A stretch of DNA of 64,000 nt, from positions 94,409 to 158,408 of the forward strand of contig JAIEPF010000004.1 of the NCBI GenBank assembly GCA_019749945.1, given 5' to 3'. The notes beneath the pieces were generated by a model. The model was given only the letters and a program-made list of their open reading frames with translations. It did no database searches and was not told the DNA's origin. Positions 1 to 10,780 of this stretch are shown piece after piece (positions within the stretch are counted from its first letter, which is position 1; every line of letters starts with the position of its first letter). The stretch is from Burkholderiales bacterium (lineage in GTDB: Bacteria > Pseudomonadota > Gammaproteobacteria > Burkholderiales > SG8-41). Both the position numbers and the translations under genes were made by a program.

Positions 1-1
1 G

Positions 2-232
2 ACAGGTCTGTGCCGTCTGCCCGACGATTTGAACTGGCGCCATGTGCTGGGGGCCGGCATGCTCGGCGGTATCGGCTTCACGATGTCGATTTTCATCACC
101 AATCTGGCGTTTGCCGGCGATGCGGCGACGATTAACGCCGCGAAAATGGCGATCCTGCTGGCGTCACTGACGGCGGGAACGGCGGGCTTTCTGTGGCTGC
201 GATGGGTATGCCGGCCGACCGCCGCTTCATAA
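2..232 (+). CDS. nhaA: Na+/H+ antiporter NhaA, C-terminal part
   Basis: This is the 3' end of an inner-membrane Na+/H+ antiporter gene that begins before the window. The visible 76 residues match the end of NhaA: a WRHVLGAGMLGGIGFTMSIF segment (the conserved GIGFTMS stretch of a late transmembrane helix), then a final hydrophobic helix ending in FLWLRWV and a TAA stop. NhaA exports Na+ in exchange for protons at alkaline pH. The usual partner regulator, nhaR, lies about 5 kb downstream at 5546, and the gap is filled by other ion-transport genes on the opposite strand. The fold assignment is secure. Whether the full gene is intact cannot be seen. Confidence 0.88.
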   Translation, partial: TGLCRLPDDLNWRHVLGAGMLGGIGFTMSIFITNLAFAGDAATINAAKMAILLASLTAGTAGFLWLRWVCRPTAAS

Positions 233-481
233 CGACCAGATCGTCACCAGTGCTGCCTATCCGCGGCAGGGAAGGCCGTCAAATCATGGCCCATCGGGCA
301 ACAGGGCCGGCATTGTTTTCATGGATGCGGATCCCGGATCGGGAATTGTGATGCCTGAACGCACAAAAGCATGGTTGTTCGATTTTCCGCTGTACAGCAT
401 CCAGCCCCGGACCCGCGGCGCACACCCGCTCCCCGCACAAACGGTAAACGCAACAGCCGCAAGGACAATGATCGCCGCCCC

Positions 482-1435
482 TCAGTTGCCGGACTTCGGA
501 CGCCAGACCAGGCTCGCGGCAATGCTCGCGGCAATCAGCGCCACAACGACGCCCAGAGCGAGGAAAACCGGGATCTTGAAGATGTCGATCAGCAGCATTT
601 TCACGCCGATGAACATCAGGACAAACGCCAAACCGTAAGAAAGCAGGTGGAAACGGTCCGCCATGTCGGCGAGCACGAAATACAGTGCGCGCAGGCCAAG
701 GACGGCGAAGATGTTTGAGGTCATGACGATAAACGGATCATCGGTGATGGCGAAGATTGCCGGGATGCTGTCCACCGCGAAAACGATGTCTGTGATGGCA
801 ATCATCACCAGCACCAGAAAAAGCGGCGTATAGGTTCGAACCCCGTCGCGCAGTACCCAAAAACGCTCGCCTTCGAAACCGGGCGTTACCGCAAGGTGAC
901 CGCGCATCCAGCGTAATGCCGGATTTTTCTCCAGGTCCGGTTTTTCGCCGGCAAAGAACAACATTTTTGCGCCGGTGATCAGCAGGAAAAGACCGAGCAC
1001 GTAAATAATCCAGTGGAACTTGGCGATCAGCCAGGCCCCGATCAGGATCATGACGATGCGCAATGCAATTGCGCCCAATACGCCGTACACCAGCGTGCGA
1101 CGCTGCAACTCCGGCGGCACGGCGAAGTATGTGAACAGCATCAGGAAGACGAAGATGTTGTCCACCGACAGTGATTTTTCGATCAGGTAACCGGTCAGAA
1201 ACTCAAGCGTCTTCTCGCGGGCGATCTCCGGCCCGGAAGCCCCCTCCAGATACCACCAGAGCCAGCCGGCGAAGGCGAGCGATAACGCGACCCACAGCAC
1301 GGACCATCCGAGTGCTTCTTTGACGCTGACGCGGGTTGCACCGCGCGCCGACAGAACCTTGAGGTCGACGGCGGTTGCCACGATGACAAAGCTGAAAAAA
1401 CCAGCCCACATCCAGGGAGTAGCGATCGTTTCCAT
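482..1435 (-). CDS. TerC/Alx family membrane protein
   Basis: A 317-residue polytopic membrane protein of the TerC/Alx family, whose members are linked to manganese or other divalent cation export and to tellurite resistance. The hallmarks are present: EKSLSVDNIFVF near residues 90-101, ITDIVFAVDSIPAIFAIT in the second half and TSNIFAVLGLRALYF after it. The acidic and Asn residues in these membrane motifs are thought to bind the cation. It is the last gene of a minus-strand run that also holds a second TerC, a voltage-gated channel and a baeRF protein. The ion carried is inferred from the family only. Confidence 0.9.
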   Translation of the reverse strand: METIATPWMWAGFFSFVIVATAVDLKVLSARGATRVSVKEALGWSVLWVALSLAFAGWLWWYLEGASGPEIAREKTLEFLTGYLIEKSLSVDNIFVFLMLFTYFAVPPELQRRTLVYGVLGAIALRIVMILIGAWLIAKFHWIIYVLGLFLLITGAKMLFFAGEKPDLEKNPALRWMRGHLAVTPGFEGERFWVLRDGVRTYTPLFLVLVMIAITDIVFAVDSIPAIFAITDDPFIVMTSNIFAVLGLRALYFVLADMADRFHLLSYGLAFVLMFIGVKMLLIDIFKIPVFLALGVVVALIAASIAASLVWRPKSGN

Positions 1436-1513
1436 TTTTCAGTTTATCTCCAGAATTAAGCTAAAGTTTCCGCGGTCACCAATGTGAAGCCCGCCTCGGC
1501 TGACGGTTTCCTG

Positions 1514-2650
1514 CTAATAACGCAGCAGGCAGCCAATGCCGCCCAATGCCATCAGCGGGTCGCAATGATCCACAACCTCGATTGGGCAATCCTGTTGTCC
1601 GGCCAGCCTGACCAATTCGACCGTAGCGTCGACAGGCTGCACTGACTGCTTGCCGCACTCAGGGCATGCCGCAGGCGCATGAGGCTCGATACGGAGCACT
1701 CCGCAAGCGGCGCAGCGCCAACCCGGCTCGGGCAGATGATCACGGGCCAGAAGGAGCATATCTGCCCGTTGCTGGCGCAGCGCATCCAGGCAGGCGGTCG
1801 CTCCCGCTACCGCCCGACCCTGTGTGCGAATGCCCTGCACGAAGCGCGCCGCGACCGCCTGTGATTCCTGCTCTTCGCATTCGATAAACGCTGAGAGAGT
1901 GGCGGCAACGACATCGTCCTGCTTGTCCCAGCTTGCTGCCGGTATGGTATCCACCAAGTTGCCCGCGACGGACTTGGGCAGCGCACGTCGTATCTCTCCT
2001 GTAAGGCGCGGGTCGCCCGCCAGTATCAGGTGAGTATGCCCGCCCGCAGCCATGAGGCGCTCAAGCAACCTGATCTGCTCCTTGAGAAAACGCGATGTCC
2101 GCTCGCGGCGATGGCTCTCATAATGTGCTTTGGTCCATTCGCGGCCGACACGCTCGCGCAGTTCAGGCTGTTCAGTCCAGGCCTTGATGGTGACTGCGCC
2201 CAGATTGACCTCAAGTATCCGTACCCAAGCCTTGTTTGCGAGCAGAACCACATAGCGGTGATAAGTATCTTTCAGCGCCATGAGATGAAAGAGGTTGGGG
2301 GAGGGATAGACAGCGATCCAGTCCGGCAGCGGCGCAGCGAACTGCATCGGCAAAAAGAAGGCGCCACCGCGGAAGTGCCGGCTGAACAGGGCTACGCCTT
2401 TCGCCCCAGGCCGCAACTGCTCCGCCAGGTAATGCTTGATCTGGTCTATCGCAGTGTCGAAATCAGAGCATGCTTCGACCTCAAGGGTATTGCGCATGGC
2501 AAGTGCGCGGTCTTCGAATATCTTTCGGTAGCTGAGATCTCCTTTTTCGAGATTTAGATAACAGCTCACGAAAGGCGCTTTCGTCTCTTCGATGCAGGCC
2601 AGAATGGCGATGTTTTTGCGCAGTTCATCCAGCGTGGTCAGTCGTTCCAT
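1514..2650 (-). CDS. baeRF family (eRF1-like) protein with zinc ribbon
   Basis: A 378-residue soluble protein resembling bacterial homologues of the archaeo-eukaryotic release factor eRF1 (baeRF families, probably the family-10 type). The N-terminal half has the GAKGVALFS segment seen in these proteins. Residues around 320-345 form a CxxC...CxxC zinc ribbon (CAAC and CPEC). The C-terminus ends LGGIGCLLRY, like the GGI-LLRY tail of the eRF1 third domain. I see no GGQ peptide-release motif, so a role in translation termination is not supported; ribosome or host-interaction roles have been suggested for the family. It sits 126 bp after the channel gene and 78 bp before the second terC. Confidence 0.7.
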   Translation of the reverse strand: MERLTTLDELRKNIAILACIEETKAPFVSCYLNLEKGDLSYRKIFEDRALAMRNTLEVEACSDFDTAIDQIKHYLAEQLRPGAKGVALFSRHFRGGAFFLPMQFAAPLPDWIAVYPSPNLFHLMALKDTYHRYVVLLANKAWVRILEVNLGAVTIKAWTEQPELRERVGREWTKAHYESHRRERTSRFLKEQIRLLERLMAAGGHTHLILAGDPRLTGEIRRALPKSVAGNLVDTIPAASWDKQDDVVAATLSAFIECEEQESQAVAARFVQGIRTQGRAVAGATACLDALRQQRADMLLLARDHLPEPGWRCAACGVLRIEPHAPAACPECGKQSVQPVDATVELVRLAGQQDCPIEVVDHCDPLMALGGIGCLLRY

Positions 2651-2776
2651 TCGCTGCTCCTGTGATATGGATGGCGGTGGTTAAGCGCGATTCGGTTGGG
2701 CTGCGGAAACGTTGTCCTACTCCTCATCTCGATTGCAGTAGCCGGATGCTTCGTATGCAGGGAGGTATACGCCGGA

Positions 2777-3625
2777 TTACAGTGTGTCCGGCAGGGGCAT
2801 TTCGCCCGAATGCCGCTGAAGCAGTACCCGGAGCGTGCGCATTTCGGAACGGATTTCGGCGAGCTCGTGCCGCAGATACTGTTTGTGTGAGGCATCGATG
2901 CTCTCGGCGCCGATCTCGCGATCGTGCTCGCCCTGCATCGAGGTCACCACCACGGCAATGAAAAGATTGAGCATGGTGAACGTCGATACCAGGATAAAGA
3001 TGACGAAGAACAGCCACGCAATCGGGTAGACCTCCATTACCGAGCGGGCGATATCCCCCCAGCCTTCCAGCGTCATGATCTGGAACAGGGTGTAGGAGCT
3101 TTCGCCAAGCGTGCCGAACCATTGCGGGAACTGTTCCGAAAAAAGCTTGGTAGCGATTACGGCAAAAACGTAAAGAATCACCGAAATGATGCCGATCACC
3201 GAGCCAAGGCCGGGGATCGCTGCGAGCAGCCCTCCTGCAACACGGCGCATACTCGGCACCATCGAGATAAGGCGCAGCACCCGCAGCACACGCAGCGCCC
3301 GCAACACGGCCAGTGGCCCTGTTGCGGGTATAAGTGCGATGCCGACCACGATAAAGTCGAACACGCTCCAGGGATCGCGAAAAAAAGCGCCTCGCCAGAC
3401 AGCGAGCCGCAGGCTGATCTCCACCACGAACACGGCAAGGATCGCGCGGTCGGCAAACTTGAGTTCCGCACCCCACCGGGCCATGATTGTTTCGCTCGTT
3501 TCAAGACCGAGAATCACGGCGTTGACGAGGATGAGGGCGATCAGCGCCCCTTGCATGCGCGGCGATTCAATTCTGTGCGCGAGCGATCTGCGCCAGCCGG
3601 AAAGCGTGTCCGTGGCGATGTTCAT
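2777..3625 (-). CDS. Bacterial voltage-gated cation channel (BacNav/Cav type)
   Basis: A 282-residue one-domain voltage-gated channel subunit, expected to form a homotetramer in the inner membrane. S4 carries four arginines at every third residue (R109, R112, R115, R118). The pore loop holds the filter TLEGW at residues 185-189, followed by GD. The S6 helix is around residues 203-230, and a charged C-terminal tail at about 245-272 could form the usual four-stranded coiled coil. NaChBac-type sodium channels have TLESW. Gly at the fourth filter position was reported in the calcium-selective CavMr channel, so calcium permeation is possible. The ATG overlaps the terC stop (ATGA), implying translational coupling. 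Confidence 0.9.
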   Translation of the reverse strand: MNIATDTLSGWRRSLAHRIESPRMQGALIALILVNAVILGLETSETIMARWGAELKFADRAILAVFVVEISLRLAVWRGAFFRDPWSVFDFIVVGIALIPATGPLAVLRALRVLRVLRLISMVPSMRRVAGGLLAAIPGLGSVIGIISVILYVFAVIATKLFSEQFPQWFGTLGESSYTLFQIMTLEGWGDIARSVMEVYPIAWLFFVIFILVSTFTMLNLFIAVVVTSMQGEHDREIGAESIDASHKQYLRHELAEIRSEMRTLRVLLQRHSGEMPLPDTL

Positions 3626-4602
3626 CAGGCGTCACCTCCCTTGTGCGCGTCTCCGGGTCGACGCAGAAGGCTCGCCGTGACAGATACCGCAAGAATTGCG
3701 AAAACTGTGCCGAGCATCCAGGGAATGGGGATTTTGTAAAAATCCATGATCAGCATCTTCGCGCCGATGAACATGACGATAAATGCCAGCCCGTAGTTGA
3801 GCAGGTGGAAACGTTCGGCCATGTCAGCAAGCAAGAAATACATGGCCCGGAGACCTAGGATTGCGAAAATGTTCGAAGTGAAGACGATGAACGGGTCAGT
3901 GGTGACAGCAAATATCGCGGGGATGCTGTCGACAGCGAAGATCAGATCCGTGATTTCGACGAGCACCAGCACCAGTAACAGTGGTGTCGCGTAACTCAGC
4001 CCGTCCTTCATCACAAAGAAGCGCTCACCGTGGTAGTCGTCGGTGACCCGCATGTGGCTGCGAATCCAGCGGATAACCGGATTCCTGGCAAGATCCGGTT
4101 TTTGATTGCCGAAAAGAAGTATCTTTACGCCGGTGGCAAGCAGGAAAAGTCCAAAGACGTAAAAGATCCAGTCAAATTTCTCGATCAGTAATACGCCGAG
4201 GTAGATTAGCACTGCACGCATCACGATCGCGCCGATCACGCCGTAGAGAAGCACGCGTTTCTGGAATTCCGGCGGTACGGCGAAGTACGTGAAGAGAGTC
4301 ACCCAGACAAAGACGTTCTCCGTGGCGAGTGCTTTCTCAATGAGGTAGCCGGTCACGTACTCGATGGTCTTTGTGTTGGCAACCTCGCGCCCGTGGACGC
4401 CGTCGACAAACCACCAGTACCAGCCGGCAAAAACCATCGCCGCCACGAACCACAGCCCGGACCAGGCAAGCGCCTCACTGACCGGTACCTTGTGCTGGCC
4501 CTTGGCCTTGAGAAGCACGAAATCGAGCACCAGAAACACCACGACTAAAAGGCTGAAGCCGAGGTACAGGATTGGCGAACCGGTATGAGCAATTTCCGTC
4601 AT
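3625..4602 (-). CDS. TerC/Alx family membrane protein (second copy)
   Basis: A second TerC-family integral membrane protein, 325 residues from the chosen start. It has the family motifs ITDLIFAVDSIPAIFAVT and TSNIFAILGLRAMYF. The first motif reads EKALATENVFVW, so Glu replaces the usual Asp of the SVDN motif found in the copy at 482-1435. A longer open frame runs upstream to 4689, but the start at 4602 is preceded by GAGGAA at a good distance and gives the family's N-terminus. The stop overlaps the channel gene by four bases. The pairing suggests one operon for divalent cation movement; the ion is not known. Confidence 0.88.
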   Translation of the reverse strand: MTEIAHTGSPILYLGFSLLVVVFLVLDFVLLKAKGQHKVPVSEALAWSGLWFVAAMVFAGWYWWFVDGVHGREVANTKTIEYVTGYLIEKALATENVFVWVTLFTYFAVPPEFQKRVLLYGVIGAIVMRAVLIYLGVLLIEKFDWIFYVFGLFLLATGVKILLFGNQKPDLARNPVIRWIRSHMRVTDDYHGERFFVMKDGLSYATPLLLVLVLVEITDLIFAVDSIPAIFAVTTDPFIVFTSNIFAILGLRAMYFLLADMAERFHLLNYGLAFIVMFIGAKMLIMDFYKIPIPWMLGTVFAILAVSVTASLLRRPGDAHKGGDA

Positions 4603-4749
4603 TAATGGTTCCTCATGAGGTCGCAGATTGCAGATTGGCCAGAATAGTGCTGGACGGTCTTGATGACGGATACAGGCATGCCAGGGCATGAAAGTGAGCG
4701 ATCTGGCTGCCTGGAGCGCGACGCTATTTTTTGCATGTCGAAGCCCTAA

Positions 4750-5265
4750 TCAACTGCCTGCCTGGGTACGCTTCGCTGCCATTCGCCAGCCTACGCCGAT
4801 GCGCCAGGCGAGCTGTACGCCGAGGTAGGCGAGGGCCGCAACAGCGACGGCAAGAAGTGCCAGGCCGACGAGCAACGGCTCCCCCATCGCACTGATCCTC
4901 TCGACCCAATCGACGTTCTCCGCGAGAGAGGGCAGAGCTGTGGATTTGCCGAGAACGGTCGAGCCGGTGAAATACGCGGCCAGAAGAATGGCTGGCGTCG
5001 TCAGTGGGTTCGAAACGAACGTCGTGATCACTGCGACTGGCAGATTGGCGCGCAGTCCGATAGCAACAATCCCGGCCACAAGCCCCTGCCCAAACGGCAC
5101 CAGTATCCCGCAGAACATGCCGATCGCCAGTCCCTTGGAGATGGAGCTGCGATTCACATGCCACAACCATTGACGGTCGAGCAGCGGGCTTATCCAGCGC
5201 AAGCTTCGATGGGTGCGCATGGAGGCTGGATCCGGGAGCCAGCGGCGCATAAAGCGACGAACCAT
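4750..5265 (-). CDS. DUF2062 domain membrane protein
   Basis: A 171-residue protein with the DUF2062 domain. A basic N-terminus is followed by hydrophobic segments, and the conserved region GLAIGMFCGILVPFGQGLVA...VSNPLTTPAILLAAYF is clear; the NPLTTP motif is diagnostic. Two or three membrane helices are likely. The function of the family is unknown, though members often sit beside cell-envelope or transport genes. It is the first well-supported gene of the minus-strand ion block, with a possible tiny membrane ORF 18 bp upstream and terC about 150 bp downstream. Confidence 0.8.
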   Translation of the reverse strand: MVRRFMRRWLPDPASMRTHRSLRWISPLLDRQWLWHVNRSSISKGLAIGMFCGILVPFGQGLVAGIVAIGLRANLPVAVITTFVSNPLTTPAILLAAYFTGSTVLGKSTALPSLAENVDWVERISAMGEPLLVGLALLAVAVAALAYLGVQLAWRIGVGWRMAAKRTQAGS

Positions 5266-5283
5266 GGCCTGCCGCGCCCCGTC

Positions 5284-5427
5284 TCAGGTTTTGAACGAAT
5301 GCCAGCGCCTCGGGCGCTGTGGCAGTAACGCTACCGAGCCTGCCTTGGAGTGCGCCAGAGCGGTCTGCATTAAAAGGCGTGATGTGCCATATAACAAAGC
5401 GCAAGCTGTGAGCAACATCAAGATCAT
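5284..5427 (-). CDS. Possible small membrane protein
   Basis: A 47-residue open frame whose N-terminus MILMLLTACALLYGTSRLLM would form one membrane helix, followed by a basic tail. The start is preceded by a GGAG Shine-Dalgarno sequence about 10 bases upstream, and the stop lies 18 bases before the DUF2062 gene on the same strand, as for a leader gene of that operon. I recognise no family. The support is position, ribosome-binding site and hydrophobicity only, so it may not be a real gene. Confidence 0.3.
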   Translation of the reverse strand: MILMLLTACALLYGTSRLLMQTALAHSKAGSVALLPQRPRRWHSFKT

Positions 5428-5487
5428 CACTGTTGTTCTCCAAATGCCGGTCAGTTGAATGTGTGCGCACTCTAGAGCCACAATGAA

Positions 5488-5516
5488 TTGTTGTAAAATC
5501 GATTTATTAATATAAA
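5488..5516 (+). promoter_or_regulatory. Likely sigma-70 promoter of nhaR
   Basis: TTGTTG at 5488-5493, a 17-base spacer and TATAAA at 5511-5516 form a fair sigma-70 promoter 29 bases before the nhaR start codon. The region is AT-rich, unlike its surroundings. An ATTA-N8-TAAT inverted repeat overlaps the -10 element and could be an autoregulatory LysR-type site. Confidence 0.5.
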
Positions 5517-5545
5517 CTAATCGAATAAACCGAAGGATTCCGGGA

Positions 5546-6454
5546 ATGAATTACAAGCATCTTTACTATTTTTGGTGGGTAGCCAAAACCGGCGGTGTGG
5601 TGAAGGCGGGCGAGCACCTGCATGTAACGCCGCACACCATAAGCGGGCAAATCGGCATTCTGGAGGACGACCTTGGAACCCCCCTGTATGCCAAACGTGG
5701 TCGCAACATTGAACTAACTGACGCGGGTAAACTTGCCTTTGGCTACGCGCAGGACATCTTCGCGCTTGGAGCCGAACTGGAGGAATCGCTGCGGAATTAC
5801 CGGCCAGGCGATCGCCCCATTGAGTTCCGTGTCGGCGTGGCCGACGCGGTTCCGAAGAGGATCGCTTATCACCTGATCGAACCGGCGACGCGTCTGCCCG
5901 AGTCCGTGCACATTGTCTGCCGTGAATCGAAACTCGAAAGCCTTCTCGCGGAACTTGCCGCCCATCGGCTGGACCTGGTTATCGCCGGTGCGCCGATTCC
6001 GCCCTCGGTGAGCGTGCGCGCATATAACCATCTGCTCGGCGAATCCGGCGTGAGTTTTTTCGCGGCCGGCCGGATCGCCAGGAGTCTCAAGGGGAAATTT
6101 CCCGCCTGCCTGAACGGCGCGCCGATGCTGGTTCCAACCAGGGACGTCGCTGTGAGATCGCGCCTCGATCGCTGGTGCGAAGAGAACAAACTTCGGCCTC
6201 ACGTGGTCGGGGAATTCGACGACAGCGCGTTGATGAAGGCCTTCGGTCAGCGCGAAGCAGGGGTGTTTATCGGGCCGACTGTCATCGAGTCTGATATCAA
6301 AAAGCAATATGGTGTCAAGGCAATCGGGCGGTCGAAAGAAATCGTCGAGGAATTTTTCGCGATTTCAATCGAGCGCCGCGTGACGCACCCCTGCGTCGTC
6401 GCCATCGCCGGGGCGGCAAGGACGAAACTATTTGCCGCCGCTGATCCTGTCTAG
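5546..6454 (+). CDS. nhaR: LysR-type activator NhaR
   Basis: A 302-residue LysR-type transcriptional regulator whose N-terminus MNYKHLYYFWWVAKTGGVVKA closely follows NhaR of enteric bacteria (HLYYFW is characteristic). A winged helix-turn-helix fills residues 1-65 and the ligand-binding domain the rest. NhaR activates nhaA in response to Na+. Here nhaA ends at 232, so the pair is preserved but split by a 5-kb block of cation-transport genes, which NhaR may also control. An AAGGA ribosome-binding site lies 8 bases before the ATG. Confidence 0.85.
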   Translation: MNYKHLYYFWWVAKTGGVVKAGEHLHVTPHTISGQIGILEDDLGTPLYAKRGRNIELTDAGKLAFGYAQDIFALGAELEESLRNYRPGDRPIEFRVGVADAVPKRIAYHLIEPATRLPESVHIVCRESKLESLLAELAAHRLDLVIAGAPIPPSVSVRAYNHLLGESGVSFFAAGRIARSLKGKFPACLNGAPMLVPTRDVAVRSRLDRWCEENKLRPHVVGEFDDSALMKAFGQREAGVFIGPTVIESDIKKQYGVKAIGRSKEIVEEFFAISIERRVTHPCVVAIAGAARTKLFAAADPV

Positions 6455-6499
6455 GGCCTGTAACCGGTGAAAAATACAGGCGGGGACGAGATTCTGTGA

Positions 6500-8851
<2,352 letters not shown>

Positions 8852-8946
8852 TCCCGGGGCTGCTGTGAAGCAAGGCGCACGGCTGCGCTGCAAAGGAACG
8901 CGGCCGCAGCCGGGGCAAAGCCTCGCGAGTGCCGCGCCGGCACCGC

Positions 8947-8974
8947 AAAGGGCGGGACTCGCGTCCCGCCCTTT
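8947..8974. terminator. Bidirectional terminator between katG and umuC
   Basis: A 12-bp GC-rich stem (8947-8958 with 8963-8974) has a TCGC loop and begins with AAA and ends with TTTT, so U-tracts follow on both strands. It lies between the convergent katG and umuC genes. Confidence 0.85.
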
Positions 8975-8976
8975 TT

Positions 8977-10248
8977 CTAGCCTGCTTTGGCGAGATCGTG
9001 CCAGGACGTGGTGTAGTGCGGTGACCTGCGCATCGATTGCATGCGCCAGGGCTGCTCGATGCCGGCGCCGGCAAATGTCGCGGTATTGATGCCATAGGTC
9101 CTGTTGATGGCGTCCATGGCCGCCATCAGGCGCGTGGCATGCGGCCGCTCATGTCCGGAAAACAGGTCCGCCTGTGCGGATGCCGCAGGCTGCAGTCCGG
9201 TCAGCATGACACCGGCTTTTTTGTAGCGATGACCCGGCCGGTAAATCCGCTCCAGGCCGTGCAGGGCGGCGGCGGCGAGTAGCCGGGTGTCGTTCGAGGG
9301 CGTGTGCAGCGGAATCAGGATGGCGGGGCTGTAACGGGATGCTCCCGCGCGATATTTCCCGGTGTGGATGGACACGGCGACCTGGGTGCAGGCGGAATGT
9401 TGTTCGCGCAAGCGTTCTGCGGCGCGGATGACATAACTCATCACGGCCTCGCGCAGTTCGCCGATTGCGGTTACCGGACGGCCGAAACTCCGCGTCGCCT
9501 GGATACGGGCTTTCGGTGACATGACGTCTTCCAGTTCGAGGCAGGATTCGCCGTTGAGTTCGGCGACGGTGCGTTCCATCACCACGCTGAACCGTCGGCG
9601 GATCAGCGCGGCATTGGCGCGTTGCAGGTCGAGCACCGATCGGATTCCCATGCCCTGCAGCTGCAGCGCCAGCTTGCGGCCCACACCCCAGACTTCGCCC
9701 GCATCCAGCCCGGCCATCAATGCCGCCTGTGCGGCGGCAGACAACTGCGCCCAGTCGAATACGCCCCCGCATTCCCTGCGCGTCTTGGCAACATGGTTGG
9801 CGAGTTTGGCCAGCGTCTTGGAGCCGCCGATGCCGGTGCAGGTGGTGATGCCCAGATACCGGCGGATGCGCCGGCGGATGTCGCGGCCGCGGGCGGCGGC
9901 ATCGCCGGGCATGCCGCTGAAATCGAGGAAACATTCATCAATGGAATAGATTTCCTGCCGCGGTGCAAATTCGCCGAGCAGCCGCATCATTCTTGCGCTC
10001 ATGTCGCCGTACAGCGCGTAATTGGAGCTGAGCCAGACCAGGCCATGGCTTTTGACCAGCCGGCGGATTTCGAAAAACGGCACACCCATGCGGATGCCCA
10101 GCGCCTTGGCTTCGTCGCTGCGCGACACCACGCAGCCGTCGTTGTTGGAGAGCACCACCACGGGACGGTTTTCCAGCGCCGGATTGAATACCCGCTCACA
10201 GGACACGTAGAAATTGTTGCCGTCGACCAGCGCGATGACCTGATTCAT
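8977..10248 (-). CDS. umuC: DNA polymerase V catalytic subunit UmuC
   Basis: A 423-residue Y-family DNA polymerase. It begins with the [14 protein letters not shown] palm motif and has the catalytic YSIDECFLD segment, the helix-hairpin-helix region [20 protein letters not shown], and a C-terminal little-finger domain. With UmuD' it performs error-prone translesion synthesis during the SOS response. Its ATG overlaps the umuD stop by four bases, so translation is coupled. It is controlled by the LexA box at 10723. It ends at a strong bidirectional terminator shared with katG. Confidence 0.96.
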   Translation of the reverse strand: MNQVIALVDGNNFYVSCERVFNPALENRPVVVLSNNDGCVVSRSDEAKALGIRMGVPFFEIRRLVKSHGLVWLSSNYALYGDMSARMMRLLGEFAPRQEIYSIDECFLDFSGMPGDAAARGRDIRRRIRRYLGITTCTGIGGSKTLAKLANHVAKTRRECGGVFDWAQLSAAAQAALMAGLDAGEVWGVGRKLALQLQGMGIRSVLDLQRANAALIRRRFSVVMERTVAELNGESCLELEDVMSPKARIQATRSFGRPVTAIGELREAVMSYVIRAAERLREQHSACTQVAVSIHTGKYRAGASRYSPAILIPLHTPSNDTRLLAAAALHGLERIYRPGHRYKKAGVMLTGLQPAASAQADLFSGHERPHATRLMAAMDAINRTYGINTATFAGAGIEQPWRMQSMRRSPHYTTSWHDLAKAG

Positions 10249-10721
10249 GGCGTATGCACGACATGGGCCACCACGCCCCAGATCTGCAGATCGTGGCCAT
10301 CGTTGACGGCAATGTCGGGGTAGGCGGGGTTTTCCGCGCGCAGCGTGATCCTGCCGCGGCTGCGCTGCAGGCGTTTGACCGTCAGTTCGCCGTTGAGCGC
10401 GGCCACCACCACGCGGCCGGACGCGGCTTCGAGTGAACGATCGACGATCAGCAGATCGCCATGATGGATGCCGGCGCCGGTCATGGAATCACCTTTGACG
10501 CGCAGGAAAAAAGTCGCTTCCGGGTGCAGCACCAGGTACTCGGTCAGGTCCAGGCGCTGGTCGATGTGGTCGGCGGCGGGCGAGGGAAACCCGGCGGCGG
10601 CCCTGCCGGCGCACAGCGGCAGCAATCGTAGAGCGGTGTTTGCGGCGACGGCCAGCGGCATGCCGAAGGGCAACCGCTGCGATCGGGGTGAAATTTGCGG
10701 CAAAACATCGGGTATCGGCAT
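10245..10721 (-). CDS. umuD: SOS mutagenesis protease UmuD
   Basis: A LexA-like S24 self-cleaving protein, 158 residues from the first ATG. Counted from the internal Met at residue 21, the key positions run one behind E. coli UmuD: cleavage bond Ala23-Gly24, catalytic Ser59 (GDSM) and Lys96 (ELTVKRL). That agreement favours a 138-residue product starting at 10661, but the longer start cannot be excluded. The first ATG falls at the predicted transcription start, so translation from it would be leaderless. After RecA-driven cleavage, UmuD' joins UmuC to form polymerase V. Confidence 0.93.
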   Translation of the reverse strand: MPIPDVLPQISPRSQRLPFGMPLAVAANTALRLLPLCAGRAAAGFPSPAADHIDQRLDLTEYLVLHPEATFFLRVKGDSMTGAGIHHGDLLIVDRSLEAASGRVVVAALNGELTVKRLQRSRGRITLRAENPAYPDIAVNDGHDLQIWGVVAHVVHTP

Positions 10722-10722
10722 A

Positions 10723-10738
10723 CTGTAATTATATACAG
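10723..10738. promoter_or_regulatory. LexA (SOS) box of umuDC
   Basis: CTGT-N8-ACAG with an AT-only centre, a textbook proteobacterial SOS box. It lies one base upstream of the first umuD ATG, so bound LexA would cover the promoter. Confidence 0.92.
10728..10733 (-). promoter_or_regulatory. -10 element inside the SOS box
   Basis: Read on the minus strand, the LexA box contains a perfect TATAAT. Transcription would start about seven bases on, at 10721-10722, on the A of the first umuD ATG. No convincing -35 hexamer is visible 16-18 bases upstream. Confidence 0.55.
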
Positions 10739-10780
10739 TAAATTGCCGCCAATGCCAGTCACCGCCTGCCGCCGGCGGTG

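Noticed and set aside
6456..6481. GCCTGTA / TACAGGC hairpin after nhaR as terminator
   Set aside because: A 7-bp stem with a 12-base loop and no U-tract is too weak to call.
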